Origin: Huintestinicola sp050874005
GTDB lineage: Bacteria; Bacillota; Clostridia; Oscillospirales; Ruminococcaceae
DNA length: 64,000 nt
Assembly: GCF_050874005.1 (NCBI RefSeq)
Contig: NZ_JBNMJV010000002.1
Location: forward strand, 1 to 64,000
Reading direction: 5' to 3'
Shown one piece after another: positions 51,022 through 58,814 of the stretch. The first letter of the stretch is position 1, and each line of letters opens with the position of its first letter. The translations under genes were made by a program, and so were the position numbers. Under the pieces are notes generated by a model. The model worked only from the letters and a program-made list of their open reading frames with translations, was not told the DNA's origin and did not search any database.

Positions 51022-51543
51022 TTATTCCATAGCTGTAACGTATATCCTGCTTGAGGGAATGTCAAGGACTGCTGTGAGCGTGCGGTATATCTCCTCACGC
51101 ACCCTGTCCGACTTTCCGCCCTCGCAGACTGCCGCAACACCTGTTATTACAGGCGTATTGACCTGCTTTAAAAGCGCCTCCTCTCCTTTTTCGGTTCTGA
51201 CTGTCACGTACTCGTTTTCCTTTTTGTCGCCGTTTACGCTTTCAGCCTGTGCATATATGTACTCCTCGGTGGAGCTGACTGTTATCATCACCTTTACCTC
51301 CCCCACCCCGTCTATGGCGGAAAGAAGCTCTTCAAGCCGCCGCTCCGTGTCCGCACAATAGTCTGTCCACACGCTTTCTTCGGGCGTTTCGGGGACGCTC
51401 TCTTTCTGTACCTCATCTTCCTTACCTCCGCTAAATAATATCATCATCATTCCTGCAATGCCCAGGAATGCAGCTATTGTCATTGCTTTTTTGCTGCTTG
51501 TGAGCCTGCTGCATATACCTTTCAGCTTTTCAAGAAGTTCCAT
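51022..51543 (-). CDS. spoIIIAG: Stage III sporulation protein AG (173 aa)
   Basis: Ring-forming mother-cell membrane protein. One N-terminal membrane segment (AMTIAAFLGIAGMMMILFSGG), a linker, then a ring-building motif domain: LEELLSAIDGVGEVKVMITV and GAAVVCEGG-like AAVCEGGKSDRVREEIYRTL. It overlaps spoIIIAF by 14 bases. Confidence 0.92.
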   Translation of the reverse strand: MELLEKLKGICSRLTSSKKAMTIAAFLGIAGMMMILFSGGKEDEVQKESVPETPEESVWTDYCADTERRLEELLSAIDGVGEVKVMITVSSTEEYIYAQAESVNGDKKENEYVTVRTEKGEEALLKQVNTPVITGVAAVCEGGKSDRVREEIYRTLTAVLDIPSSRIYVTAME

Positions 51544-52015
51544 TGTCCTTATCCTCCGTTTTTACGATTATGAGCGACTTTTCAACTCCAAGTGCCTCCG
51601 CCGCCAGCATTGCAGCTCCTTCACTGTCCGAACCTTCCGGGAGAATGATCTCTGCTCCAATAATAGATATGCTGCCATCAGCGGAATTATTTATATCTAC
51701 GGATATTTTTAACGGGAAAATTTCCTTCTCCGCCAGCGCCTGTCCAAGATTATCGCTGATATTTTCGCTTATGAGCCTGTCCGTCTGCTCATTGTATATG
51801 TACGAATAATCCTCGGGGGTACTTTCGGAGATCTGGGACATTTCAAGGTCAAATTCACCGTCCGCAAAGGGTGTGACGATAACCAGGATAAGGATAAGAG
51901 AAAAAATTATATTCATCTGACGTGAAAATTTTTCCGAGGGGGTCATATTGCTTATTACGGAAAATAATATCCCAAGCACACACGCCGATGCCGACATCTG
52001 ACAGAGCATATCCAT
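51530..52015 (-). CDS. spoIIIAF: Stage III sporulation protein AF (161 aa)
   Basis: Two N-terminal membrane segments (MCQMSASACVLGILFSVISN-like start, then MNIIFSLILILVIVTPF) and a C-terminal ring domain (GAEIILPEGSDSEGAAM, ALGVEKSLIIVK). The ATG at 52015 has AGGAGGGAAAG upstream and is preferred to 52036. Fits the short SpoIIIAF length. Confidence 0.9.
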   Translation of the reverse strand: MDMLCQMSASACVLGILFSVISNMTPSEKFSRQMNIIFSLILILVIVTPFADGEFDLEMSQISESTPEDYSYIYNEQTDRLISENISDNLGQALAEKEIFPLKISVDINNSADGSISIIGAEIILPEGSDSEGAAMLAAEALGVEKSLIIVKTEDKDNGTS

Positions 52016-52028
52016 AAAGCTTTCCCTC

Positions 52029-53171
52029 CTATGCATTTACAGTCCCGAGACCTGCCGCCATAAGTATGACGGTGGATATCACAAACATCACCCCGAAACA
52101 GGCAAGTATTGCGGCTGTCAGAGACATAACCGAAGCTGCGCCTTTGAAAAATGTCCCAAGCTCCTTTACCCCGAACATTTCCGCAGCCGCCTCCCCTGCG
52201 GTCATAGCAAGATAAAGGCAGAGGGTCTCGAGGACGGGTGGCAGAAGTGTCACGCAGAGAGCGATTATCCCAAAAGCTCCTGCCGCTCCCCTGAGAAGCC
52301 CCAGACCCGAGCGCATTGTGGAATATGCGTCCGCTACAGCACTTCCCACCACGGGGACAAAGTTTGACACCACAAATTTTGCCGCTTTTACGCCGAGAGT
52401 GTCCGCCGAAGCTCCCACGATGGACTGAATGGACAGAAGCCCCGTAAAAACGGTCATTCCAAAACCGAGAAGAAGTGTTGTCATCTTTTTCATAAGCCCC
52501 GTCACCGATGACAGGCTGAATGTGGGGTTTACTGCGTCGATGATATTCATTGCCATACAGACGGATATGACGGGCATAAGCATATCCGAGGCGATCTTTA
52601 CGGCTGCTTCGGCAATGAGCAGGACTATGGCATTGTAGCTGAGCGACGAGGCGGCGTTTCCTGCGGCGGCGGATATGCCCGCAAAGACGGGCACATAGCA
52701 GAGCATAAATTCGCTGCCGCTTTTAAGTGTGGCGGCGGCATTTTTTATGCAGCTTTCCATTGAGGGAACGGTAAGTATTATGGCTGTCATTACGGTTATT
52801 GTTCTGTAAAGCCCGGTGCTGCCTTTATTTCCAATTGAGTCTGCCGCCGCTCCCGAGGCGGCTCCCAGAATTATGACCGACAGGACTATCCCGAACAGTC
52901 TTACGGGAGCGGCGGCGCTGTATTTAAGCTTTTCCCACATATAGGAAATTACGGTCTTTGGAGTGAGCTTTGTTATGCTGTCGGGGTCATCGGGGGAAAT
53001 GCCCTTATCCCTCAGAAAGCTTTCGGCATCATAGGGCAAGGCTTCGGATATTTCGTTTATGCCGTATTCCTCTGCAAGTTCGCCCAGGGATATCTCTTCG
53101 GCGGATACCGAGAAGGAACACAGCAGGACGGCAAGTGCCGCTGTTATTATGGCAAGTATTAGCTTTTTCAT
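52029..53171 (-). CDS. spoIIIAE: Stage III sporulation protein AE (380 aa)
   Basis: Polytopic membrane component of the mother cell-forespore channel. Signal peptide (MKKLILAIITAALAVLLCSFSVSA) then at least six membrane segments; characteristic IGNKGSTGLYRTITVMTAII, FVPVVGSAVADAYSTMRSG and LLRGAAGAFGIIALC. Normal length for the family. Confidence 0.93.
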   Translation of the reverse strand: MKKLILAIITAALAVLLCSFSVSAEEISLGELAEEYGINEISEALPYDAESFLRDKGISPDDPDSITKLTPKTVISYMWEKLKYSAAAPVRLFGIVLSVIILGAASGAAADSIGNKGSTGLYRTITVMTAIILTVPSMESCIKNAAATLKSGSEFMLCYVPVFAGISAAAGNAASSLSYNAIVLLIAEAAVKIASDMLMPVISVCMAMNIIDAVNPTFSLSSVTGLMKKMTTLLLGFGMTVFTGLLSIQSIVGASADTLGVKAAKFVVSNFVPVVGSAVADAYSTMRSGLGLLRGAAGAFGIIALCVTLLPPVLETLCLYLAMTAGEAAAEMFGVKELGTFFKGAASVMSLTAAILACFGVMFVISTVILMAAGLGTVNA

Positions 53172-53182
53172 TTTATTTTCCT

Positions 53183-53578
53183 TTAGTATATTAGTTCCAG
53201 CGCAAGCTGTGCTGTCTTTTCAAAAAGCGGGAGCGAGATAAGGAGCAGAGCGGTCTTGCCTGCCATTTCCGACTGTACCGCAAGAGTGCCTTCGCCGCTG
53301 TCACGGCAGATATCCGAAGCAAGCTGGGTGAGATAGCATATGCCCAGGGCTTTCAGCATTATGGTAAGGTAGGCTTCATCGGCGGAAATTCTGCTGTACA
53401 TATCCTCTATCCGCTCTATTACGGGAACGAGACTGCCGATAACAACTGCGGCAATACCTACGGCAAGGGCTGTTTTTATCAGAACGCCGTACTCCTTTGC
53501 TGTACTGTCGAACACACGGCACATTACGGCGGCGAATATGCACGCCCCTGCTATTATTATAAGCTTATCCCCTGCCAT
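53183..53578 (-). CDS. spoIIIAD: Stage III sporulation protein AD (131 aa)
   Basis: Small integral membrane protein with four predicted segments; EYGVLIKTALAVGIAAVVIG and YLTIMLKALGICYLTQLAS are recognisable. Follows spoIIIAC by two bases. Confidence 0.92.
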   Translation of the reverse strand: MAGDKLIIIAGACIFAAVMCRVFDSTAKEYGVLIKTALAVGIAAVVIGSLVPVIERIEDMYSRISADEAYLTIMLKALGICYLTQLASDICRDSGEGTLAVQSEMAGKTALLLISLPLFEKTAQLALELIY

Positions 53579-53580
53579 AG

Positions 53581-53775
53581 CTATATACCGAAGGTCTCAC
53601 GGACGGTCTCGAACAGCTCGCCTATCTCGCTTATCATAAGCATAAGCACCACCACAAGCCCTGCAAGGGTCGTCATAAGCGCCTGCTCGTCACGCTCTGC
53701 CTTTTTAAGCAGAATGTTCAGCACCGACACGATTATCCCTACCCCTGCCACCTTGAAAATAAGCTCGATATCCAT
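53581..53775 (-). CDS. spoIIIAC: Stage III sporulation protein AC (64 aa)
   Basis: Short two-helix membrane protein: MDIELIFKVAGVGIIVSVLN, then ALMTTLAGLVVVLMLMIS and LFETVRETFGI. It matches the tiny SpoIIIAC in size and order. Confidence 0.93.
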   Translation of the reverse strand: MDIELIFKVAGVGIIVSVLNILLKKAERDEQALMTTLAGLVVVLMLMISEIGELFETVRETFGI

Positions 53776-53805
53776 TGCTTTACCGTTCCTTTCGTTATTA
53801 ACGCA

Positions 53806-54327
53806 TTATACAACTATTACTGCTATGAATGCGCCTGCCACCGCTCCAAGCGCTCTGTACAGCTTTCCTTTGGCAAGATACTGCTCCTTTGCTTCAGCAA
53901 TGAGCCTGTCCGTTTCCTCGCAGAGTATGGTGAGGGCGGAAAGCTGACCATCGCAGTCGCAGGAGCCGAGTATTTTTCCTGTTCTTGATAATACGGAAAC
54001 ACCCTCGGTGGTAAGGTCGCCTGTATTTTCGGATAATGCCCTTCCCCATATCTCGTCAAAGGTGACAAGTCCGCTTTCAAAGCAGTCATCGGAATATTTT
54101 TTTAAAGGCGAAATAAATTTTAGTCCCGACAGTTCCCTGTCCTCGGACAGACGGCGGACTATTTCGGAGACCTCAAGGGCTTCGTAGCGTATCATAAGCC
54201 GTAAGGACTCAAGCATTATCCGAACCTGCTTTAATGCGCTGACCCTGGCTTTCAGCCCCTCTGCCGCAAGAGAGCCTGTCATTACCGATGTTATGAGCAG
54301 AAGGAGCGTTCCTATGAGCTTTATCAT
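53806..54327 (-). CDS. spoIIIAB: Stage III sporulation protein AB (173 aa)
   Basis: N-terminal membrane segment, soluble helical middle (RVSALKQVRIMLESLRLMI), a C-terminal hydrophobic segment (YRALGAVAGAFIAVIVV) - the GspF-like arrangement of the family. Overlaps spoIIIAA by one base (TAATG). Confidence 0.92.
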   Translation of the reverse strand: MIKLIGTLLLLITSVMTGSLAAEGLKARVSALKQVRIMLESLRLMIRYEALEVSEIVRRLSEDRELSGLKFISPLKKYSDDCFESGLVTFDEIWGRALSENTGDLTTEGVSVLSRTGKILGSCDCDGQLSALTILCEETDRLIAEAKEQYLAKGKLYRALGAVAGAFIAVIVV

Positions 54328-55247
54328 TATTCACCACCGCTTTCTTTAAGCATTATAATCTCCTCGGACTTGAATATCCGCTTTATTTGCCTGTCCTCCG
54401 TTATGGCAACAAAGTCAAAGGCTTTGCAGGCGATAAGAGGATATACGCTGCTGTCAATGATCTCCCTCACGCTGCCGCTGTGCATTGTGGCGGCTATCTT
54501 TACTCCGCTTATCCACGCCTGCCTAAGCGCAGAGATATCGCTGTCTGAGCCTATCTCGTCGCAGATTATCATTCTCGGGGACATTACACGTATGGCTGTC
54601 AGTATCCCGTCGGTTTTGGAAAAGCCGCTGAAAACATCGGTATTTGCTCCCACGTGATTATTCGCATTTCCGCCGCTGACAGAGGCTATCTCGAAACGCT
54701 CGTCCACAAGGGAGACGGGGTACTTGTCCCCCACCTGACGGCAGAGGTCCCGGAGTATGGTGGTCTTGCCCGAGCAGGGGGCGCCGAATATGAGGACGCT
54801 TTTTAGTCCGTTCTTCATAACACTCCGGGCTATTTCATCTGCCGCTCCACGCATCTCTCCTGCTATGCGGAAATTTATGCCGTTTATGTATTTGAGGTTT
54901 TCTATATTTCCCGAGGGAGAGTAGACTGCTGTGCCACATAGTCCTGCTCTGTGACCGCCTGCTACGGTGACAAAGCCGTTGTTTATCTGGCTCTGGCAGC
55001 TATGCACCGAATAGCGGCAAACTGCTTCAAACGTGTGTCTGATATCCTCCATTGTGATACGCAGGGCTTTGTCCGCTGAGGTGGTATATGCGCCGTTTTC
55101 TGTGAGATAGATGTACTGGTCGGGAAGAGTAATACTGAGGGGTGCTCCCGAACGGAGCCTTATCTCGCTGATGTTTCCTCTTACTTCGGTGAGGGCTTTT
55201 GCGATACGGGGACTGAAATATCTGAGAACATTTGAAACTGCCGTCAT
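54327..55247 (-). CDS. spoIIIAA: Stage III sporulation protein AA, secretion-type ATPase (306 aa)
   Basis: Cytoplasmic ATPase related to secretion ATPases, thought to power the SpoIIIA channel. Walker A GAPCSGKTTILRDL, Walker B-like MIICDEIGS, and MHSGSVREI are visible; the N-terminal region NISEIRLRSGAPLSITL is typical. First gene of a complete AA-AH operon. A possible sporulation-sigma promoter lies upstream. Confidence 0.95.
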   Translation of the reverse strand: MTAVSNVLRYFSPRIAKALTEVRGNISEIRLRSGAPLSITLPDQYIYLTENGAYTTSADKALRITMEDIRHTFEAVCRYSVHSCQSQINNGFVTVAGGHRAGLCGTAVYSPSGNIENLKYINGINFRIAGEMRGAADEIARSVMKNGLKSVLIFGAPCSGKTTILRDLCRQVGDKYPVSLVDERFEIASVSGGNANNHVGANTDVFSGFSKTDGILTAIRVMSPRMIICDEIGSDSDISALRQAWISGVKIAATMHSGSVREIIDSSVYPLIACKAFDFVAITEDRQIKRIFKSEEIIMLKESGGE

Positions 55248-55268
55248 TTTTATATCATTCCTTTCCTT

Positions 55269-55298
55269 TGTTTGTACATTCTATTCGGCTGCGGAATG
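55269..55298 (-). promoter_or_regulatory. Possible SigE-type promoter of spoIIIA operon
   Basis: Minus strand GCATAAA, 14 bases, AATAGAAT, close to the SigE pattern (-35 like KmATATT/CATAA, -10 CATANANT) expected for spoIIIA. The match is weak and read by eye. Confidence 0.35.
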
Positions 55299-55312
55299 TT
55301 TTATGCTTGAGG

Positions 55313-55362
55313 TTAAAAAATAAGCGTATCGTTCACAGGGTGGAGGGGTGAACGATACGCTT
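55313..55362 (-). terminator. Perfect 15 bp hairpin with T-run
   Basis: AAGCGTATCGTTCAC (55322-55336) against its complement (55348-55362); on the minus strand it is followed by ATTTTTTAA. It lies ~115 bases upstream of the spoIIIAA ATG and some 170 bases after the gpsA stop. It insulates the sporulation operon from upstream reading, or ends an unseen small RNA. Confidence 0.85.
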
Positions 55363-55490
55363 GGCACTTTTGTGCTGATTATATGATTTTGTTCGGTGGA
55401 TTTTGGTTATTTGTACGAAATTGAATTTATATGATACTTTTGTTCTTTTTGATATTGACAAATTGGTACAGATGTGCTATTATATATAAC
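55363..55490. other. AT-rich non-coding stretch
   Basis: No credible gene on either strand. It holds a plus-strand promoter at 55455-55483 and lies between two hairpins. Confidence 0.6.
55455..55483 (+). promoter_or_regulatory. Orphan consensus promoter, plus strand
   Basis: TTGACA (55455-55460), 17-base spacer, TATTAT (55478-55483). No plus-strand gene follows: the transcript would begin near 55490 with the hairpin at 55490-55519 and then run antisense to the end of gpsA. Confidence 0.65.
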
Positions 55491-55519
55491 AAAGCCGCTT
55501 TTGAACTCAAGCGGCTTTG
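55490..55519 (-). terminator. Hairpin at the end of gpsA
   Basis: CAAAGCCGCTT / AAGCGGCTTTG stem with an eight-base loop. T-run weak on the minus strand; may act as gpsA terminator or as the first structure of the plus-strand transcript. Confidence 0.65.
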
Positions 55520-55527
55520 AAAAAAAT

Positions 55528-56541
55528 TTATTTCAGATCGTAAAGAGATATCTCGCTCTCCTGGCGCTTGGGTCTTGCCATAAGCTCACGTATTGCGTCT
55601 CGGGGGCTTGCTCCGTTATAAAGCACGTTGTAGCACTTTTCGGTTATGGGCAGACATATACCGCATTTTCTCGACAGCTCATATGCTGCTTTGGTGCAGA
55701 AATAGCCTTCCACTGTTCCCACCTGCTTTACTGCTTCATCGGGGGAAACGCCCTGTCCGATAAGTATTCCCGCACGCCTGTTGCGGCTGTGCATACTGGT
55801 GCAGGTAACGATAAGATCGCCTATTCCCGAAAGTCCCGCAAAGGTCTCCTGCTTGCCGCCGAGAGCCATTCCCAGACGGGTTATCTCCCATATTCCACGG
55901 GTCATAAGGGCTGCCTTTGTGTTGTCGCCAAAGCCCATTCCGTCGCATATTCCTGCGCAGAGGGCGATGACATTTTTAAGCGCTCCGCCTATCTCGCAGC
56001 CGATAACATCATCGTTATTGTAAATTCTGAGGGTACTGTTTGACATTACGCTCTGGACATATTCCGCCTGTGAGGGTATTTCGGATGCGGCTATTACGGT
56101 GGTAGGCATTCCGATTGCCACCTCTTCGGCGTGGGAGGGTCCTGTGAGAACTACTATTTTCTTGCCCGTTTCCTCGAAAATAACCTGACTTATGAATTTA
56201 AGTGAGCCGCCTTCAAGTCCTTTTCCCGTATTCACAAGGACGGTTTTTTCGTCGATATATGGAGCAACTTCCGTTGCCACAGACCTTACGAAATTTACGG
56301 GTATTCCGAATATCACAAGGTCCTTGCCTTTTGCTTCGGAAATATCGTCGGTGAGCCTTATTTTTTCGCTTATCTTTACTCCGGGGAGCTTGGCTTTGTT
56401 TTCGCCGTCACGTCTGATATCGTCAAGCTCGGCGGGGAATTTTGACCAAACGGTAACGTCGTGTCCCATACCGTTCAGCATTACCGCAAGGCTGAGTCCG
56501 AAACCGCCTGAGCCGAGAACCATTATATTTGCTTTATCCAT
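55528..56541 (-). CDS. gpsA: Glycerol-3-phosphate dehydrogenase [NAD(P)+] (337 aa)
   Basis: Makes sn-glycerol 3-phosphate for phospholipids. N-terminal Rossmann motif VLGSGGFGLSLAVMLN, then VLVNTGKGLE, LTGPSHAEEVAIGMPT, GCEIGGALKNVIALCAG and NTKAALMTRG. The ATG at 56541 is preferred (AAGGAGG eight bases upstream) over 56547. Works with PlsY, encoded just upstream. Confidence 0.96.
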   Translation of the reverse strand: MDKANIMVLGSGGFGLSLAVMLNGMGHDVTVWSKFPAELDDIRRDGENKAKLPGVKISEKIRLTDDISEAKGKDLVIFGIPVNFVRSVATEVAPYIDEKTVLVNTGKGLEGGSLKFISQVIFEETGKKIVVLTGPSHAEEVAIGMPTTVIAASEIPSQAEYVQSVMSNSTLRIYNNDDVIGCEIGGALKNVIALCAGICDGMGFGDNTKAALMTRGIWEITRLGMALGGKQETFAGLSGIGDLIVTCTSMHSRNRRAGILIGQGVSPDEAVKQVGTVEGYFCTKAAYELSRKCGICLPITEKCYNVLYNGASPRDAIRELMARPKRQESEISLYDLK

Positions 56542-56559
56542 TGACATATCCTCCTTGAT

Positions 56560-57267
56560 TTATTTCACTTCGTCCGAGTCGTTCATTACGCCGTCCGCCT
56601 TTTTCTTGCTGCCGAATTTATTCTCGGTGCCGTTTTTCAGGCGCTGGATATTAGAGCGGTGCATATAGATAAGAAGCAGGCTGGTGCAGAGCACAAGTCC
56701 TGTGTGGAGAAGCGCTCTGGGCGCTCCCACGTCATAGATAAAGTAGTGAACGAAAAATGTGATGATGGGATATACTGCTGCCGCAAGTATGGAGCCTAAG
56801 GAAACATATTTTGATATTGCCACAACTATGGCAAAGAAAGGAATAACTATGCAGAAGGTTATGGGGTCTATCACAAGCAGTATCGAGCAGGAAACAAGCA
56901 CTCCTTTGCCGCCTTTGAAGCCGTAATAGAGTGGAAAGATGTGTCCGAGAATGGAGAAAAGTCCCGATATGTAGCCGATCGTGCGCCTGTCGATGAAATA
57001 GGCGCTTTCAAAATCGGCTCCTAAGAGAAGCTTTGCGATATAGATGGAGACAAATGCGGCGATTACGCCCTTGGCAAGGTCTCCGATAAGGGTTATGAGT
57101 GCGGGTATTTTGCCGTAGCAGCGAAGGGTATTCGTAAGTCCTGCATTTTTACTGCCGTGCTCACGGATATCCTCGTGCTTTAAAAGCTTTACGGTTATGA
57201 TTGCGCTGTTGCAGCTTCCCAGAAGATAGGAAATGACCGCTGTTATCAGCAATGTGACTATCAACAT
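56560..57267 (-). CDS. plsY: Glycerol-3-phosphate acyltransferase PlsY (235 aa)
   Basis: Membrane acyltransferase using acyl-phosphate to form lysophosphatidate. YLLGSCNSAIITVKLLKHEDIREHGSKNAGLTN carries motifs around GSxN...GSGNxGATN (here GSKNAGLTN), then LLGHIFPLYY-like ILGHIFPLYYGFKGGKGV. At 235 residues it has a slightly longer C-terminal tail (basic/acidic) than usual. The palindromic element lies upstream. Confidence 0.93.
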   Translation of the reverse strand: MLIVTLLITAVISYLLGSCNSAIITVKLLKHEDIREHGSKNAGLTNTLRCYGKIPALITLIGDLAKGVIAAFVSIYIAKLLLGADFESAYFIDRRTIGYISGLFSILGHIFPLYYGFKGGKGVLVSCSILLVIDPITFCIVIPFFAIVVAISKYVSLGSILAAAVYPIITFFVHYFIYDVGAPRALLHTGLVLCTSLLLIYMHRSNIQRLKNGTENKFGSKKKADGVMNDSDEVK

Positions 57268-57287
57268 TTATAATCAACCTCTTAATC

Positions 57288-57454
57288 AGGGGTTCTCGTT
57301 TAAACCGGGACTCGAGCAAATTTTCGTCCATGACTTTATTCAGCTGCTAGGCAACAAACCGCAGTAATACTTTATGTATTACAAGGTTTGTTAACGACGC
57401 AGATGAATAAAGTCATAGAAAATTTGCCGAGAAGGAGGTTTAAACGAGGTTCCC
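57288..57454. repeat. ~165 bp imperfect palindrome, MITE-like
   Basis: Two ~80-base arms, 57288-57370 and 57374-57454, are inverted copies with small differences. Both ends read CTCGTTTAAACC; inside are matching CAAATTTTC, ATGACTTTATTCA, CTGC, ACAAACC and GTAATAC blocks, around a loop of about four bases. It lies between the der stop and the plsY start and contains no gene. The form is that of a non-autonomous miniature element or a large RNA hairpin. Confidence 0.85.
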
Positions 57455-57455
57455 T

Positions 57456-58784
57456 TTATTTTGTATCGCTGTTATCTCGTTCTCTGATAACAAAGCGGAC
57501 GGGTGTGCCTGTAAGTCCGAAGGTCTGACGGATCTGGTTTTCGATATATCGCTGATAGGAGAAATGGAAAAGATCCGCACGGTTTACAAATATCACGAAC
57601 GTGGGGGGCTTGGTGGACGCCTGTGTCATATAGTAAATTTTCAGCCTTCTGCCCTTGTCGGAGGGGGGCTGAACTCTTGTGGTGGCATAGGAAAGCACAT
57701 CGTTTAACATTCCTGTAGTTATTCTCATACTGTTCTGGGAATTTACGCTGTTTATAAGGGGAAAAAGCTTGTCGATACGCTGACCTGTTTTTGCGGAGAT
57801 GAAAATAAATGGTACATAGGACATAAAGCTGAATTTTTCCTTCAGGTCGTTTGTGAACTCGTCCATTGTGTTTGAGTCTTTTTCAACGGCGTCCCACTTG
57901 TTTACGGCTACAATACAAGCCTTGCCCTGCTCGTGGGCATAGCCTGCCACCTTGGAGTCCTGATCCGTAAAGCCCACAAGTGCGTCGATAACGATAACGC
58001 ATACATCGGAGCGGTCTACCGCCATATAGGCTCGGAGAACGCTGTAATGCTCGATCTTTTCCGTTACCTTGGACTTTCTGCGTATGCCTGCGGTGTCAAT
58101 GAACACGTATTTGCCGTTTTCATTTTCTATGACGGTATCGGTCGCATCACGGGTGGTGCCTGCGATATCCGATACTATCACACGCTCCTCCCCTGCGATG
58201 CGGTTGATAAGTGAGGATTTTCCCACGTTGGGCTTGCCGATGACTGCTACCTTGATATATTCATCGTCATATTCGTCGGTATCATCATCGGGGAAATACT
58301 TGAACACCTCGTCAAGAAGGTCTCCCGAGCCGTGACCGTGCTGGGCGGAAACGGGAAAGGGGTCTCCCACGCCTAAGTTATAAAATTCATAGAACTCAGG
58401 GGGCGGCTCACCGATACTGTCGCATTTATTTACGGCAAGAATGATGGGCTTTCCGCTTTTTTGAAGCATTGAAGCCACTTCATAGTCATCTGCCGTAACG
58501 CCGCAGCGGATATCGGTGAGGAACACGATAACGTCCGCTTTTTCTATGGCGACCTGCGCCTGACGTCTCATCTGAGCGAGGATAACATCGTCGCTGGCAG
58601 GCTCTATTCCTCCCGTGTCGACTATCATAAATTCCCTGTTGCGCCACTCGCACTTTGAATAAATGCGGTCACGGGTAACGCCGGGAGTGTCCTCAACAAT
58701 GGAAAGGCGCTTGCCTGTAAGCTTATTGAAAAGGGTGGATTTTCCCACGTTGGGACGACCCACTATTGCAAGAATAGGCAGCAT
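57456..58784 (-). CDS. der: GTPase Der/EngA (442 aa)
   Basis: Double-GTPase needed for 50S assembly. First G domain: GRPNVGKSTLFNKL, DTGG and NKCD; second: GKPNVGKSSLINRIAG, DTAG and NKWD. A C-terminal KH-like domain follows (residues ~350-442, GRRLKIYYMTQAS). Normal length. Confidence 0.97.
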   Translation of the reverse strand: MLPILAIVGRPNVGKSTLFNKLTGKRLSIVEDTPGVTRDRIYSKCEWRNREFMIVDTGGIEPASDDVILAQMRRQAQVAIEKADVIVFLTDIRCGVTADDYEVASMLQKSGKPIILAVNKCDSIGEPPPEFYEFYNLGVGDPFPVSAQHGHGSGDLLDEVFKYFPDDDTDEYDDEYIKVAVIGKPNVGKSSLINRIAGEERVIVSDIAGTTRDATDTVIENENGKYVFIDTAGIRRKSKVTEKIEHYSVLRAYMAVDRSDVCVIVIDALVGFTDQDSKVAGYAHEQGKACIVAVNKWDAVEKDSNTMDEFTNDLKEKFSFMSYVPFIFISAKTGQRIDKLFPLINSVNSQNSMRITTGMLNDVLSYATTRVQPPSDKGRRLKIYYMTQASTKPPTFVIFVNRADLFHFSYQRYIENQIRQTFGLTGTPVRFVIRERDNSDTK

Positions 58785-58814
58785 TTTATTACCTTCTTTC
58801 TTATCGAATTTGAT

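Noticed and set aside
55474..56043. Plus-strand open frame (189 aa) right behind the orphan promoter at 55455
   Set aside because: Tempting because of the promoter, but the frame's start overlaps the -10 element, it lacks a ribosome site and is antisense to gpsA; a non-coding transcript is likelier.
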